DNA of 64,000 nucleotides from Lentinula raphanica (lineage: Eukaryota > Basidiomycota > Agaricomycetes > Agaricales > Omphalotaceae). Positions 44,361 to 55,493 of this stretch are shown here, in pieces (positions within the stretch are counted from its first letter, which is position 1; every line of letters starts with the position of its first letter). The DNA lies in NCBI GenBank assembly GCA_027919835.1, contig JANVFP010000046.1:62001-126000 (forward strand), in the 5' to 3' direction. The notes under the pieces were generated by a model. That model had not been told where the DNA came from. It made no database searches and saw nothing but the letters and a program-made list of their open reading frames with translations. The translations under genes and the position numbers were made by a program.

Positions 44361-45545
44361 ATGACATCCTCTCCATATCTAGCTCCTATAGAGGATTCTC
44401 TCTCTACGTTCAAAGACAATATATTCTCAGGCAAAGTTCTCTTCTGTACAGGAGGGGGTTCTGGCATATGCAAAGGCATGACTCGAGCAATTGTAGGTCA
44501 TATTTTTTATTGGATACGATGTTACTGAGCCCTTGGTCTTCAGATGCGACATGGCGCGAATGCTGCTATCATCGGACGGAAGTAAGTCGATGTCTTCTCT
44601 GACTGCCTGTCTAGTGACTCATGGTTCCACCTAGCATCGATCGTCTCACAGAGACATCCAAAGAGCTCTCAGAACAAACCGGGAAGACATGTATACCCAT
44701 TCGAGCGGACGTAAGACAGCCGCAAACCCTTCAAGACGCGGTACGTAGAACCATCGAAAAATTTGGAAGGATCGATTTCGTCATCTGCGGTAAGGACTCT
44801 GAATCCATACCACTTCAACCTACACTGTTCCAGAAAATACTGACTGATGAAACTCGAACGTAGGTGCTGCCGGCAACTTCATGTCCCCGATCTCGAGCCT
44901 CTCAGAAAATGCCTTCCGGACGGTGGTTGAGATTGATACCGTACGAGGAGCACTTCTCCCTCTATTCAATGCGTGAGCTTAAAATATGACCATGGACAGC
45001 TCGGGACGTACAATACTGTTAAAGCAACCATACCTCATGTACGGGACGCTAAGGGGGCTTACATACATGTCAGCACAACGCTCCACCATAGAGGTGAGGA
45101 TCAGATCACCTACGTGCGGGTTTGGAGAGAGTAACACTGATCGCATGAGCCCATCACAGGAACCCCATATCAGATACACGTATCTGCCGCAAAAGCAGGA
45201 GTAGACGCAATGTCGAATGTTATCGCAGTCGAAGAAGGCCCCCACGGTGTCCGTTCGAACGTTCTTGCACCTGGGTTCACCTCAGGGACAGAGGGTATGC
45301 GTTTGATGACTGGCAAAACAAAAGTCAAGGCCGATGGCTTTTCGACTCCATTAGGGCGTTTCACGGAGATTCAAGATGTGGCGAACGCTGCGGTGTTCTT
45401 GTTCAGCCCGGCTGCTTGTTATATCACCGGACAGATTATTCCTGTGGATGGCGGCGCAGAACATTTGAGAGGCGATCTTTTTCCATATCCGTCGTCTGTG
45501 ATAGACCCGTCTAGCGTTAGAAAGCTGCTCAAGGGGAAGATGTGA
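44361..45545 (+). CDS. short-chain dehydrogenase/reductase, 2,4-dienoyl-CoA reductase type
   Basis: Six exons (44361-44492, 44544-44581, 44635-44789, 44864-44940, 45000-45093, 45160-45545) encode 293 residues. The Rossmann motif is FCTGGGSGICKGMTRA, the second strand ends in AAIIGRN (NADPH-type Arg after the strand), and the NAG-like motif is VICGAAGNFMSP. The active-site region carries HVSTT and, after the fifth intron, TPYQIHVSAAKAGVDAMS, the pattern of peroxisomal 2,4-dienoyl-CoA reductases (yeast Sps19, DECR2). These reduce dienoyl-CoA with NADPH during beta-oxidation of unsaturated fatty acids. The C-terminus ends LLKGKM; no clear SKL-type peroxisomal signal is present, so location is uncertain. 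The gene looks intact. Confidence 0.85.
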
Positions 45546-46419
45546 ATAATTGTGTGTACAATACTCAGACGAGCTTCACCCAGTTTTGAGGGTGCGGGCA
45601 CAAATCCCATGATGTGATGAATTGCAATTGAGGATTCAGATTCAAAGGATAACGAGATGGTCGGGTAGTGTCAAGTGAATGTTCCCTCAATGGAAAACCG
45701 CATCGTTGAGAAACACATACAAAATGGCAAGGAGGGTATTCAAACGTACCAAATTCCTCACTCCGAGTTCAAATCTGCGAGAGCTTTTCCCTCTCGACAT
45801 CCAGTCCAGTCACGATAACTGATTGGTAGTAGTATACTATCGTTATGGATCAAACGTGATCAATCTTTCTGTGTTTCATTCCATCGTTCCTTGTCAAAGA
45901 CGTGTCTTGGTATGCAGCGCTTAATTCTCTGCTCCAATCAGCTACTTATCGGAAACTCTCTGGATTCAGAGTTGTGGCAATAGGGACGAAGCGTTCATTT
46001 GTCTGTTTCCAGCGGTTCGGAGAAAGAACAAGCTAGATACATGAAGACTCTCATACATAACTTGAAATTGAATATCAGATCAGAATGGCTCTTTCGAGGA
46101 CTGATTCCGAGTTCGAACAAGGACACACGTAGTCACGTTGAGCTGGCATAGAGAAACAGCGTCACAAGCTTGAAGCACTTTCGTCATGTACGTGGGTTTA
46201 CGATTCGAAGTCAACGTTAGCTGTACAATCACCTATCGCCATCGGGTCGAACGGTACCGAGCACGAAGATGCTGCCAAACTGGCACTACATATCATCGAC
46301 AATCATTGTTGAACGTTCCTAGAAACAACTAGGAGAGTGAGATACCCATACCGAGTTTCAACCACATACTGCACAAAACTATACAGGTGTTATAACTTAT
46401 CATGACCGTCTTCCTTGAA
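45546..46419. other. intergenic; no gene recognised
   Basis: Spacer between convergent genes (SDR on plus, secreted protein on minus). No coding signal. Confidence 0.5.
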
Positions 46420-47703
46420 TCAAGCCTTGACATTCCCTTTACTCATCGCTTCCCAAGCCTCTTTTACAGTCTTTCCACTACTACTCCCGACATACTTCAG
46501 CACCGACGGTTCCATACCTGTACCCAACGATGAGAATAGATATTCAAGCTCGAGTTACAATATTCCAAACACTTACTCTTCTCAGTCAACAACGCAGTCA
46601 AACCGAAACGATGTTTGTTCGCCGATAGCCTTCAACGTTCGTAAAGTTTGAGCGTTCGACATGAGTTTCAGATACAACAAATGAAGAAACCACGAAACTC
46701 ACGCAATAATAACATCGTACGTTTTCAAAATCTTCGTCGTCCCAGCGACATTTGGATCGGTCCTCTTCGCCTTGCCGTCTTGCACTTTGGTGATATCGCT
46801 CACGAACTGTGATGAAAAATTAGACGAGAGAACGCCGTATGCTAGGATCCTTCTGTGCTGACCCTCGGTGTGACAGCGTTTTGTAAATTCATGATCCTGG
46901 TAATGAAATAAATCGTCTCAGCATGCGCCCTATCATCAGAGTCGAAAGACTTCACTCATGACTCACTTGATATCATCGCTCAGAAGTGAGAACTCTGCAA
47001 CAAGCAACAAAACAAAACACGAATCCCGTTCAACCTTTTAATTGTTCCAACGCTTCGAGTAAGAAGAGCACTCACTAACAACAGCAAACTCGCCATTGGG
47101 ACATGTTTCCTGTTCGTCCAAGTACTCGTCTTCCATCTGCATAGAAAGGTATGTTACGGCTAGAAATCAGAGAAATAGATCAACAGGGAGATCAATCCAT
47201 CGAACGAACAAGATGAGTTCGGAGATTCAAATTCTGAGTCTCCCCTGTGCGAACCAACGAAGTAGACGCGTCAACTCACGATCATAACTCAACCAATTAA
47301 GGCTATGAACCGCGTGTTTCCCCAAGCCGTCTTTCTTAATCGGCTCGACATCGGAAAGACAGGTAAGATAGAAGAGGGTGGTGGTTTTGGAACCGCTCGA
47401 AGAGCTGGGTGCTCTTCGTGATATCACCGATATGTCGCCGGAGGAGTGACCACTGGCAGTATTGGGATCAGGAAAGGGAGGAGTTGTCTGTGATGAAGCT
47501 TGAGCCTTAGAGAAGGGATATACGAGCAATTAGTTGGTTGGTGGACTCACTTGATTTCCTGGACCTCGATTCTGATTCAGTTCTTGTAATGACACCGGGG
47601 CGGCTGTTGCGGATAGAGGTGATAGGAATAAGGTCGACGAGCAGAAACACCATAGAAGCAGCAGTGTGTGATGAATTTGGATATTATAGGTTGAACGAAT
47701 CAT
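46420..47703 (-). CDS. secreted protein of unknown function (eight exons)
   Basis: Eight minus-strand exons (47703-47551, 47505-47280, 47159-47076, 46994-46967, 46896-46863, 46806-46703, 46629-46577, 46517-46420) splice in phase to 259 residues. The N-terminus is a hydrophobic signal peptide (HHTLLLLWCFCSSTLFL) with likely cleavage near SATAAP. The mature part has a Ser-rich stretch, then LFYLTCLSDVEPIKKDG, NWLSYDPVTYLSM, ETCPNGEFAVV, a Lys-rich middle and HRFGLTALLTEKS near the end. Only three or four cysteines are visible, so it is not a typical cysteine-rich effector. One donor (GTCAGC after exon 5) is unusual. I do not recognise the family; the phase consistency over seven introns and the clean stop argue strongly for a real gene. 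Confidence 0.75.
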
Positions 47704-47939
47704 TCTAGCCGTGAAAGTCGTATGAATTGTAATCGAGGAAAAGAGAATAGTAAGAACGCCAGCGCTCTGGAGACGACAGTCACATAGCTTTGAGTTTATA
47801 TATCAGGACTTTTTGAATCATTTGAGGAAATGCTGGTCGGAAAAAGTTCGTTCAGAGTCGAGATGTTAAGTAGCTTGCGAAATGGATTCCAGAGCTTGAG
47901 CGATGAATAACCAAGAAGACATACATAAAGACGATTGAC

Positions 47940-48330
47940 ATCTCATGCACGGCGAGTTTCCGAGCTTCTTCACCTTTATTCACCTTTCTTCACCCAGTAA
48001 GTATCTCCGAGCCCGGAGGTCCAGCGTGTCGAGTTGTGAGTATGTGAGTCTGTGATCAGAGTTCTTAGTTCTTACTACTTAGTTCTTTCAAAATTCGGAG
48101 TTCATCCGTACGAATGAGAAAATCATGTGGCGTATTTCTCTATGGCTTCTATGGCTTGAGGCTACGCTCTTATTCAATATTGATAGCAACGACCACTCTT
48201 GCGGTAATCATTACGGAGCTACGATGACAAAGTGGTCGATGTGAACGACGGTGCATGGATCGATGAATGGATGATCACTCACCTGGGCTGAAACGGTTCT
48301 AACTCTCCAATCGGCCTTGCAATTGCTGTG
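47940..48330 (+). repeat. imperfect direct repeat, copy 1
   Basis: Starts around CATGCACGGCGAG (47944) and includes CTTCACCCAGTAAGTAT, CCAGCGTGTCGAGTTGT and GTCGATGTGAACGA. All recur about 487 bp downstream in the same order. Confidence 0.7.
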
Positions 48331-48426
48331 TCTTGACTCTTTCTCGGCCCTCTCGCGTTGTATTCTTCATATGTCTCGGAGGAAATGCTGCTAGGGTCGG
48401 AGAAGATTCGAATTCACAAGCTCGAT

Positions 48427-48750
48427 ATTTCATGCACGGCGAGCTTCTTCACCTTTCTTCACCCAGTAAGTATCCCCGAATCCGAAAGGACCAGCGTGTC
48501 GAGTTGTTCATGTTGTTCATTGTGAGTCTGTGACAGTCTGTGTCCAGAGTTCACTCCAGAGTGTCTTTCGGAGTTCGAGCGTACGAATGAGAAAGATCTT
48601 GTGGCGTTGTTGTTGTGATTTTGAATTTCTCCACGGCTACGCTGAGATTCTGAGAAAGTGATCGATGTGAACGAAACAGCGCTGGAATCGATGATATCGA
48701 TTGAACATTCACCACAGTTGAAATCGTTCTATGTATCGGCCTTGCTAAAA
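48427..48750 (+). repeat. imperfect direct repeat, copy 2
   Basis: The second copy starts at CATGCACGGCGAG (48431). Small indels distinguish it from copy 1. It ends some 250 bp before the H4 TATA box. Confidence 0.7.
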
Positions 48751-49000
48751 GACTCTTTCTCTCACGTTCTTCACAGGTATTGGGAGGGATATGATTCCAG
48801 GAATTGGCCAGCTATAGGCAGGCTATAAGCAGCCGTATACACTAGTCAACGGGGCACACCGAGATTCGAAGTAAAACAATCGTATTGGCTTGGGACGAGA
48901 ATCAGATCGAAGAGGAGACGAAGACTGTGACAATTTGTTGCCGTGACCTGCAAGGACCTGCACGCGTTCTGTGACTCGCAATACACGTGCCAGACGCGCC

Positions 49001-49008
49001 TATATAAA
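49001..49008 (+). promoter_or_regulatory. TATA box of histone H4
   Basis: TATATAAA, 124 bp upstream of the start codon, preceded by a GC-rich stretch. A strong TATA box is usual for replication-dependent histone genes. Confidence 0.6.
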
Positions 49009-49131
49009 GGGAGCGCGATCAACAAACCATCACTTTCTTTCCAACTCCCATTTTCAAGGCCACTCCACCAGTTTCGGCACCAACACTCAATCTTATATCC
49101 TCTCAGTTCTCGCCCAACAACACAATCAACT

Positions 49132-49642
<511 letters not shown>

Positions 49643-50021
49643 AGAAGGCTACTTTGTGAGTGGCACATATTTTGTATATACAGAGCTGGGACTTATCGAC
49701 ATTCCTAGTACCTTTCCTGCTACACTGTATTTCCTCGTTTTGTATCATCCTCTGTAACACCTATATTCAATGAACTATAACTGTTCACACTACCGCCCAC
49801 CAGAGTGTTGAAGAGTGTTGAGCAATGTTACTATGAGGCCGGAGTGTAGGCGAAATTCCAATACCGGCTCCGCTGAGGAATGAATTGAACCCTACTGTCA
49901 ATCTATGTCAACGGATAATCAACACGTCGAAACCGGCAGCCGAGTCGGAGTCGTTTCAACTTTTTGAGTCAAGCTCTGCGCTGTATAAATGCTGACTTCT
50001 GCAGGTAAACTGACATAGAAC
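49643..50021. other. intergenic; 3' flank of H4 and promoter of the MBOAT gene
   Basis: A TATAAA box at 49984-49989 lies only 33 bp before the next start codon. If it is used, the transcript would begin very near the ATG at 50022. Confidence 0.45.
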
Positions 50022-51158
50022 ATGCAGAAAACCCCTCTCTTCACTCTTCCGTTGCTGCATCTCCTCTTCGCACTCGGTTTGAGCTTTCATTCTCGCCTCG
50101 TCCGAGTTAGCTTCTTGCTCGCCATATTCGCCATCTCCTACCGCGTCGTCATCCACACAACCTCAGCCGAGCCCTTCCTCAACTACATCAACGCCGTTTC
50201 ATGCTTCTCTCTAGTCTTCTACGCCCTCGATCTCCTAGCCCTAACAGATACCTACCAAAAGATCCACCTCGTCGACCAACCCTCACCCACATCTTCCCTG
50301 CCTTTCCTCTCCCGTTTCATATGGAGCTCCAAGCTCGTCCTATCCCCACGAGGAATCGGCTTCGCACACGAACCCACCGATGTCATCCCTCCCCATCCGA
50401 AACCCCAACCCCGGCTGTCCTTCATCCTCTCCCAGCTCCCCTCCACCATCGCCGTCTACCTCGTCGCGGACATCGCCAACCTCGCACTCCGTTCTCACCC
50501 GGGCTTCCTCCCTGGCGGTCCGTCCATCGCAGACGTAGGTCCGCTGATGCGGTACATCAACGTCCTCCTTTTCGCCGTGTCGAGCTACTACGCGCTCCAA
50601 TCCCAATACAGACTATCCAGCATCGTCTTCACCGCCCTAGGTCTTTCCCGACCAGAATCGTGGCCGGATATTATGGGGAAGTGGAGTGATGCGTATACGG
50701 TGCGCAGGTTGTGGGGCCGGACGTGGCATCAGCTTATGAGGAGGTGGGTGTCTGCTGCAGGGGAATTCATCGCGCAGACCGTGCTTGGGCTGACTCCTGG
50801 GACAAATGTGTCCGCGTACACGAAGTTGTTCGTGGCTTTCCTAATATCCGGGACTATCCACCAACTCGGTGACTTCTCTCTCAAACACCAAAACTTCTGG
50901 GCAGGCGGCAGTCTGGTGTTCTTCGTATCCCAAGCTGTCGCGATCATGTTCGAAGACGGAATTATTGCGTTGGGGAAGAGGATGGGTGTGAGAGAAGGGA
51001 GAGGTATGAGAGTGCTGGGGTATGTGTGGACAGTCAGCTGGTTCGCGTTGGTTTTTCCGGTGTGGATCGATCCGTATTTCCATGATGGGATGGCGACGAG
51101 TGAGATGTTTAGTCCGGTTGGGGGGTTTGGAAGGGGGATTGGACGGGCAAGTCAGTGA
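50022..51158 (+). CDS. MBOAT / wax-synthase-like membrane acyltransferase
   Basis: A single uninterrupted frame of 378 residues with about seven or eight hydrophobic segments, the first at residues 3-20 and the second at 25-45. The family signature is the FWGRTWHQ-type motif, here RRLWGRTWHQLMRRWVS (about residue 230), followed by the membrane His region with FLISGTIHQLGDF, whose His is the expected catalytic residue of MBOAT enzymes. Plant-type wax synthases and fungal secondary-metabolite O-acetyltransferases of this group transfer acyl groups from acyl-CoA to alcohols. The substrate is unknown. Location would be the ER membrane. The absence of introns contrasts with the neighbouring genes. 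GC content is visibly higher than in the flanking DNA. Confidence 0.85.
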   Translation: MQKTPLFTLPLLHLLFALGLSFHSRLVRVSFLLAIFAISYRVVIHTTSAEPFLNYINAVSCFSLVFYALDLLALTDTYQKIHLVDQPSPTSSLPFLSRFIWSSKLVLSPRGIGFAHEPTDVIPPHPKPQPRLSFILSQLPSTIAVYLVADIANLALRSHPGFLPGGPSIADVGPLMRYINVLLFAVSSYYALQSQYRLSSIVFTALGLSRPESWPDIMGKWSDAYTVRRLWGRTWHQLMRRWVSAAGEFIAQTVLGLTPGTNVSAYTKLFVAFLISGTIHQLGDFSLKHQNFWAGGSLVFFVSQAVAIMFEDGIIALGKRMGVREGRGMRVLGYVWTVSWFALVFPVWIDPYFHDGMATSEMFSPVGGFGRGIGRASQ

Positions 51159-51587
51159 AGATATGGCTTCCGTTGGAATATTAGGATTTAGAATACACCA
51201 ACAATAACATGATATGTGTTCAGAACAAATGACTCTGGGTCGAAAATGACCCATGCTTCTAGGCTACGGAATCATGTACTTGAACTTTAATTTCAACGAT
51301 GAACAAGGTGAGAGAGAGTGAAGAGACTTTGAAAATGCCTGCAGGCTGCTAGTCTCCCAAAGGCAGACAACAAATACCTCTTGACACTTCGAGTCGAGGT
51401 ATATAGAGTCTGCTAGGAGACACGCCGTGTAACAGGGACCTCGGTTAAATTTGTATTGGCTTCCACGAAAGGAAGACATTATTAAGCAGTTTGCTAAGCT
51501 TTTACTAAAGGAGATATTACCAAGCCGCCCTCCAAGTAGGAGCTCGTTTGCGAGAGACTTCTCATTATCTATCGTACTCTACTACAC
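51159..51587. other. no gene recognised
   Basis: 3' flank of the MBOAT gene; no coding signal or repeat seen. Confidence 0.45.
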
Positions 51588-51885
51588 ATGAGCTCAGTCC
51601 CTTCGAGCTCTGATAATGCAAAAAATCCATTTCGATTCTACAGTCCTCGCTCTCTGAGCGATCCTACCTCGTCAACTCGACCTCTTTCATTTACTACGCA
51701 CCCTCCTCTTAATTCCGCACGAGGATTTGGCAGCCCTCTCAACCACTCATTCACATCTCAAACTCAAGAACCTATCATAGAGCACCATAATACCTCCAAC
51801 CCATCGCATACTGAGTCACTTCCACACAATCTTCCCAAAGAATTGCCTTCATTATCTGAACTTCCAATCATATTGTATTCACCGA
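51588..51885 (+). other. open frame cut by the LTR retrotransposon
   Basis: A Ser/Pro-rich frame (MSSVPSSSDNAKNPFRFYSP at its start) stays open for 99 codons and runs into the 5' LTR at 51886. It may be the 5' part of a gene or of an older retroelement interrupted by the insertion. No family recognised; the continuation lies beyond the window. Confidence 0.3.
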
Positions 51886-52585
51886 TGTGGTAGTGGTGTC
51901 TGCCTCGCTGGTAGACACTACTCCTTATGATAGATTTATGAATATTATACTTATATTTCTCTTCTTTGGACTTTCTCTAAGTGTACTTATAGCCGTACCA
52001 TATGTTCCTTCCATCCTTACTTTGAATTTTCGAAATTGTTCGTCACCTATTGTTGCGGGATGTATATTGTGGGCTGAGTACTACCGTGGGAATTCGCCAC
52101 GTCTTTTCCTTACTCTACCATCTCTTCGCAATTCTCCTTTCTTCATACATCCTCTTTGCTGCTTATCATCCTCCAACACAATTCCGGGACATCTTCGACA
52201 TCTCAAGACTCATAATCCGGCCTCACTTTGGAGTAGGAATGGTTAGGGCAGTCAGATGGGTTGGATATAGACGAGGAACTTCAAATTTCGCTCTTACATT
52301 TTCCGATTCGGCCTTTCATTTCAATTTTGCTTATCTCTCCACCAATCCCTTCGTCGAACTGCGTCTAGGCCATCGAACTTCCATCGGAGCGTACCTTTGC
52401 ATGGGCGACGAGCCTGACCAACTCGTTCGTCTTCGCTGATGGGGGCAGCGAAGTTAACCTGCACTGTTTACTCGTCTTGTACGTGACCTGTGGGGCTCTT
52501 GATGCGCTGAAACAAAGGAAGACATTCATTTCAACTTCACCAATCGAAATTCATTTCTTTGTACTATCTTTTCTTATCGTGATGT
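51886..52585 (+). repeat. 5' LTR (at least 700 bp)
   Basis: Identical to 63301-64000 at a fixed offset of 11,415 bp. The true 3' end of the LTR lies between 52585 and the gag start at 52944; a candidate is the ACA at about 52799. I could not identify the primer-binding site. Confidence 0.9.
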
Positions 52586-52943
52586 GAAGCGTCCGACGGC
52601 GCAAGAGTACGCGCGGCAGTTGAGACTTATACGTTGGACAAGCCTTATGAAATATCATCTCTCTTTCCCAACTACTCTCAAGTGTGCTCATTGTAACTGT
52701 GTTAAGTCGTCGGAAGAGACGACAGTGTAAGTTTTGATTCAAGTTTAGCTCTAACTTTGTAGGTATATATCTACGAAGACTACTTCAAGCCTATAACATC
52801 AAAAGGACCCGACTGATCTCTCAAACGGTCCTCGCTTGGACCAACTTAACCTACTTCAGTGGAGCCCACCGCGAGGGGTTCAGTTTTCCGAGGTCCTTCT
52901 ATCCTGCATTAACCTCTTTACTGACTTTTATAGAACCGCCAAA

Positions 52944-55493
52944 ATGTCTACAACATCCATCTACCCGCCTGTGGGTGGATTCAATCTTCGTACCCCAATG
53001 CCTATCGCTCGCACTCGAGACGCGCCTTTCTTCAATGGTCGTTATATCGAGGCTTTTTTGAACCGAATCCTTCAGCATGGAGTAAACGCCGGGATATTGG
53101 ACAAGAATGAGCTGGTAAAGTATATCATCGAGTATTCTTCTGATCAGGTCAAGGACTTGATCCTCTACATGGACGAGTTCGACTTGGAAGGAAATGTTTC
53201 TTGGGACGCCGCAAAGGAAGCCCTCAATACCTTGTACGGGTCATCGGACAAGCCAAAGGAATACACGGAAGAAGAACTAAAGGAGTTCTGTCGCAAACGA
53301 GCTGCTAAGCCCATGTTTTCTAAGACTCTCGAAGTGGAAGAGTACTTACGTTCCTATGTTGCTATAGCTGCCTCTTTGAAGAAAAGAGAGTTGATCACCG
53401 AAAAGCAATATAACTTGTACTTCATTCGAGGAATTCCACATTCCATGAAAGAATGGTTTGCTAGTGCGACTCCGGAAGCCAAACGTACGAAGGAAAATCC
53501 GCCTACTATTTCCGAATCTCTGGCGATCTTGAAGACTCGATTTGACAAGAATTCCATCATATATGAAGACTGGCATAAAGAAGAGGAAGAATTCGCTAAG
53601 TATTCCTTTGATGAGAATGGAAATCGGGTCACTACCTCGACGTTTTTGCAGGATTTAGGAGGAGCCGAAGCTCCAGTTCCTGGTGCAATGCCTCAAGCAA
53701 AACTGAAGACGACAACAACTATCGATGAACTTACGAAACAGTTGGAAAAGTTGACTATCGCGGTCAACGCCGTTAAAGACGGAACAGTCGAACGTGTTCC
53801 TCAACCACCGGCGACATTAGAAGAATTGCGGGATCGTGTTGATCAGCTTACGCAGATGTTGAGTAATGGAGGTTCAGGTGGTTTTCGTATGAACCAGGGG
53901 AGTGATTCTGCTACTCGTCGTTGTTTCATGTGCGGAGGAATATGCGGAGAAAATGGTACTCACCCGATTGGTCTTAGGTTTTGTCCCGAAACAGTCAGGC
54001 TTGTAAACGAGCATCTGGTGACCTTTGATCCGCAACGAATGCGATACGTGATGCCCGATGGACGAGACCTACCTGTTGTTCCGCGAGGATGGGCAGGAGG
54101 CGTCGCGTCGTTCATCCGTAACAATCAGAACAATGCAACGGTTCCTCAGTCTTCTGCAAGTGTTCCCAGGGACGTTCCTCCTCACATGAGGACAACAAAT
54201 TCAGTCGGATTGGTGTTCGAAGATGCTGAGGTGATTTCAGGAAATGTATTTGCTCTTGAGGGAGTGCCAGATCAACGATACGCGTTTCCTACTACTCGTT
54301 CTGGCCGCGATACTTCTAACCGTTTTGATCCTTTGAGCAGACCCGCAGATAAGGGGAAAGCGCCAGCTAAACCAGCTCAACAACCAGTACAGCCTCAACG
54401 ACAAGTTCGTTTCGAGTCTCCTCCAGTGTCTGTGCAACAACCTACTGCTCCGGCGCCACCTGTCATTCAACAAAACAGTATTCCGCCGCCGACCAATCCC
54501 ATCAATAACGAACAAGGGTGGAAGTCTTCGCAACCAAAGAACCAGAAAGGAGGAAAAGATCAGGATGTCGAAATGAAAGACAAAGATAAGTCCTCACCGG
54601 GTAATCAGTATCATTTTACTTCCAAGGTACAGGAATTAGCAGATCCTCAAGCAACTTTCAATCGTATCGGAGATATGAGAGTCGAAGTGCCTCTCTTCCA
54701 ACTTCTTGGAATGAGTCCTCCTTTGGCCAAGCTATTCACAGAAAGCACTCGTACGAAGCGGGAATATGGACCGGTCAAAGAAACAGTGAACAAATCAGCT
54801 GAGTACTTTTCTGATTCCTCTGAAGAACAAGGGTATGAGGCTTTGACAGAAATTTATGGAACTTTGGGAGAAGAATCCAATGAGAAGCACTTCTGTGTGA
54901 TGGAGAATGATCCAAAACTTGACGATCTGGTGTTTAGGTGCTCGAACGCTATGGCTCAAGTTCCGGCAAAGCGATTCTTTGCGATGACAGTAGGTGATTT
55001 ACGAGTCTCTATCAACGGAGTCGAATTCGATGCTATGATCGATTCGGGTTCGGAACTCAATGTTGCTGGCAATCATCTACCAGAAGCGGCAAGTCTTCCA
55101 ATGGATTACGATGGCCAACGATGGTCACTCAAAGGTATACATGGCGAGTTCGAACGTTTACGTGGATGTGCTGTCAACGCTCCTATCGATATCGGAGGGC
55201 ATGATTTCTCTCACCATATTTTCATTTCTAGACAATCGGTGGGGAACCATGACATTATTCTAGGCCAGCCTTTTCTTCAATGGTATTCAGCTACGATTCA
55301 ATATGAGCGAGGTGCGCATGCGAGACTTTACCTCTGGAAAGATGGCGATAGGAGTACTAACCCAACGTTGATGGTTTCCATAACCAAACCACACGACGAG
55401 CGAAATACAGCAGCAATTCGACAGGGAATCGACAAGAAGAAGAAGACAGTCTCGTTTATTGAAGAGGTGGATGAAGCCGAAGAGGATTTTTGA
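52944..55493 (+). CDS. gag-protease polyprotein of the Ty3/gypsy element
   Basis: From ATG 52944 the frame gives 849 residues. The N-terminal 230 form an alpha-helical gag-type region. A zinc-knuckle variant (CFMCGG, then His and Cys, about residues 327-348) follows, with a long Pro/Gln-rich linker. The aspartic protease comes next, with AMIDSGSELNVAG (catalytic Asp near residue 700) and DIILGQPFLQ as its second conserved loop. Gag forms the particle and the protease cuts the polyprotein. The frame stops at TGA 55491-55493, directly after a T-run that permits a -1 shift into pol. The codons 5' of 52944 are open but lack ATG context, so the Met was chosen. No lesion was found. Confidence 0.88.
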   Translation: MSTTSIYPPVGGFNLRTPMPIARTRDAPFFNGRYIEAFLNRILQHGVNAGILDKNELVKYIIEYSSDQVKDLILYMDEFDLEGNVSWDAAKEALNTLYGSSDKPKEYTEEELKEFCRKRAAKPMFSKTLEVEEYLRSYVAIAASLKKRELITEKQYNLYFIRGIPHSMKEWFASATPEAKRTKENPPTISESLAILKTRFDKNSIIYEDWHKEEEEFAKYSFDENGNRVTTSTFLQDLGGAEAPVPGAMPQAKLKTTTTIDELTKQLEKLTIAVNAVKDGTVERVPQPPATLEELRDRVDQLTQMLSNGGSGGFRMNQGSDSATRRCFMCGGICGENGTHPIGLRFCPETVRLVNEHLVTFDPQRMRYVMPDGRDLPVVPRGWAGGVASFIRNNQNNATVPQSSASVPRDVPPHMRTTNSVGLVFEDAEVISGNVFALEGVPDQRYAFPTTRSGRDTSNRFDPLSRPADKGKAPAKPAQQPVQPQRQVRFESPPVSVQQPTAPAPPVIQQNSIPPPTNPINNEQGWKSSQPKNQKGGKDQDVEMKDKDKSSPGNQYHFTSKVQELADPQATFNRIGDMRVEVPLFQLLGMSPPLAKLFTESTRTKREYGPVKETVNKSAEYFSDSSEEQGYEALTEIYGTLGEESNEKHFCVMENDPKLDDLVFRCSNAMAQVPAKRFFAMTVGDLRVSINGVEFDAMIDSGSELNVAGNHLPEAASLPMDYDGQRWSLKGIHGEFERLRGCAVNAPIDIGGHDFSHHIFISRQSVGNHDIILGQPFLQWYSATIQYERGAHARLYLWKDGDRSTNPTLMVSITKPHDERNTAAIRQGIDKKKKTVSFIEEVDEAEEDF

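Larger units (their letters stand above)
47704..49000. other. intergenic with an imperfect tandem duplication
   Basis: No gene. The region holds two copies of a 300-400 bp segment, listed separately, upstream of histone H4. Confidence 0.5.

Noticed and set aside
52050..52439. 129-codon frame, repeated at 63465-63854
   Set aside because: It lies wholly inside both LTRs and overlaps another open frame; an LTR-internal coincidence is more likely than a gene.
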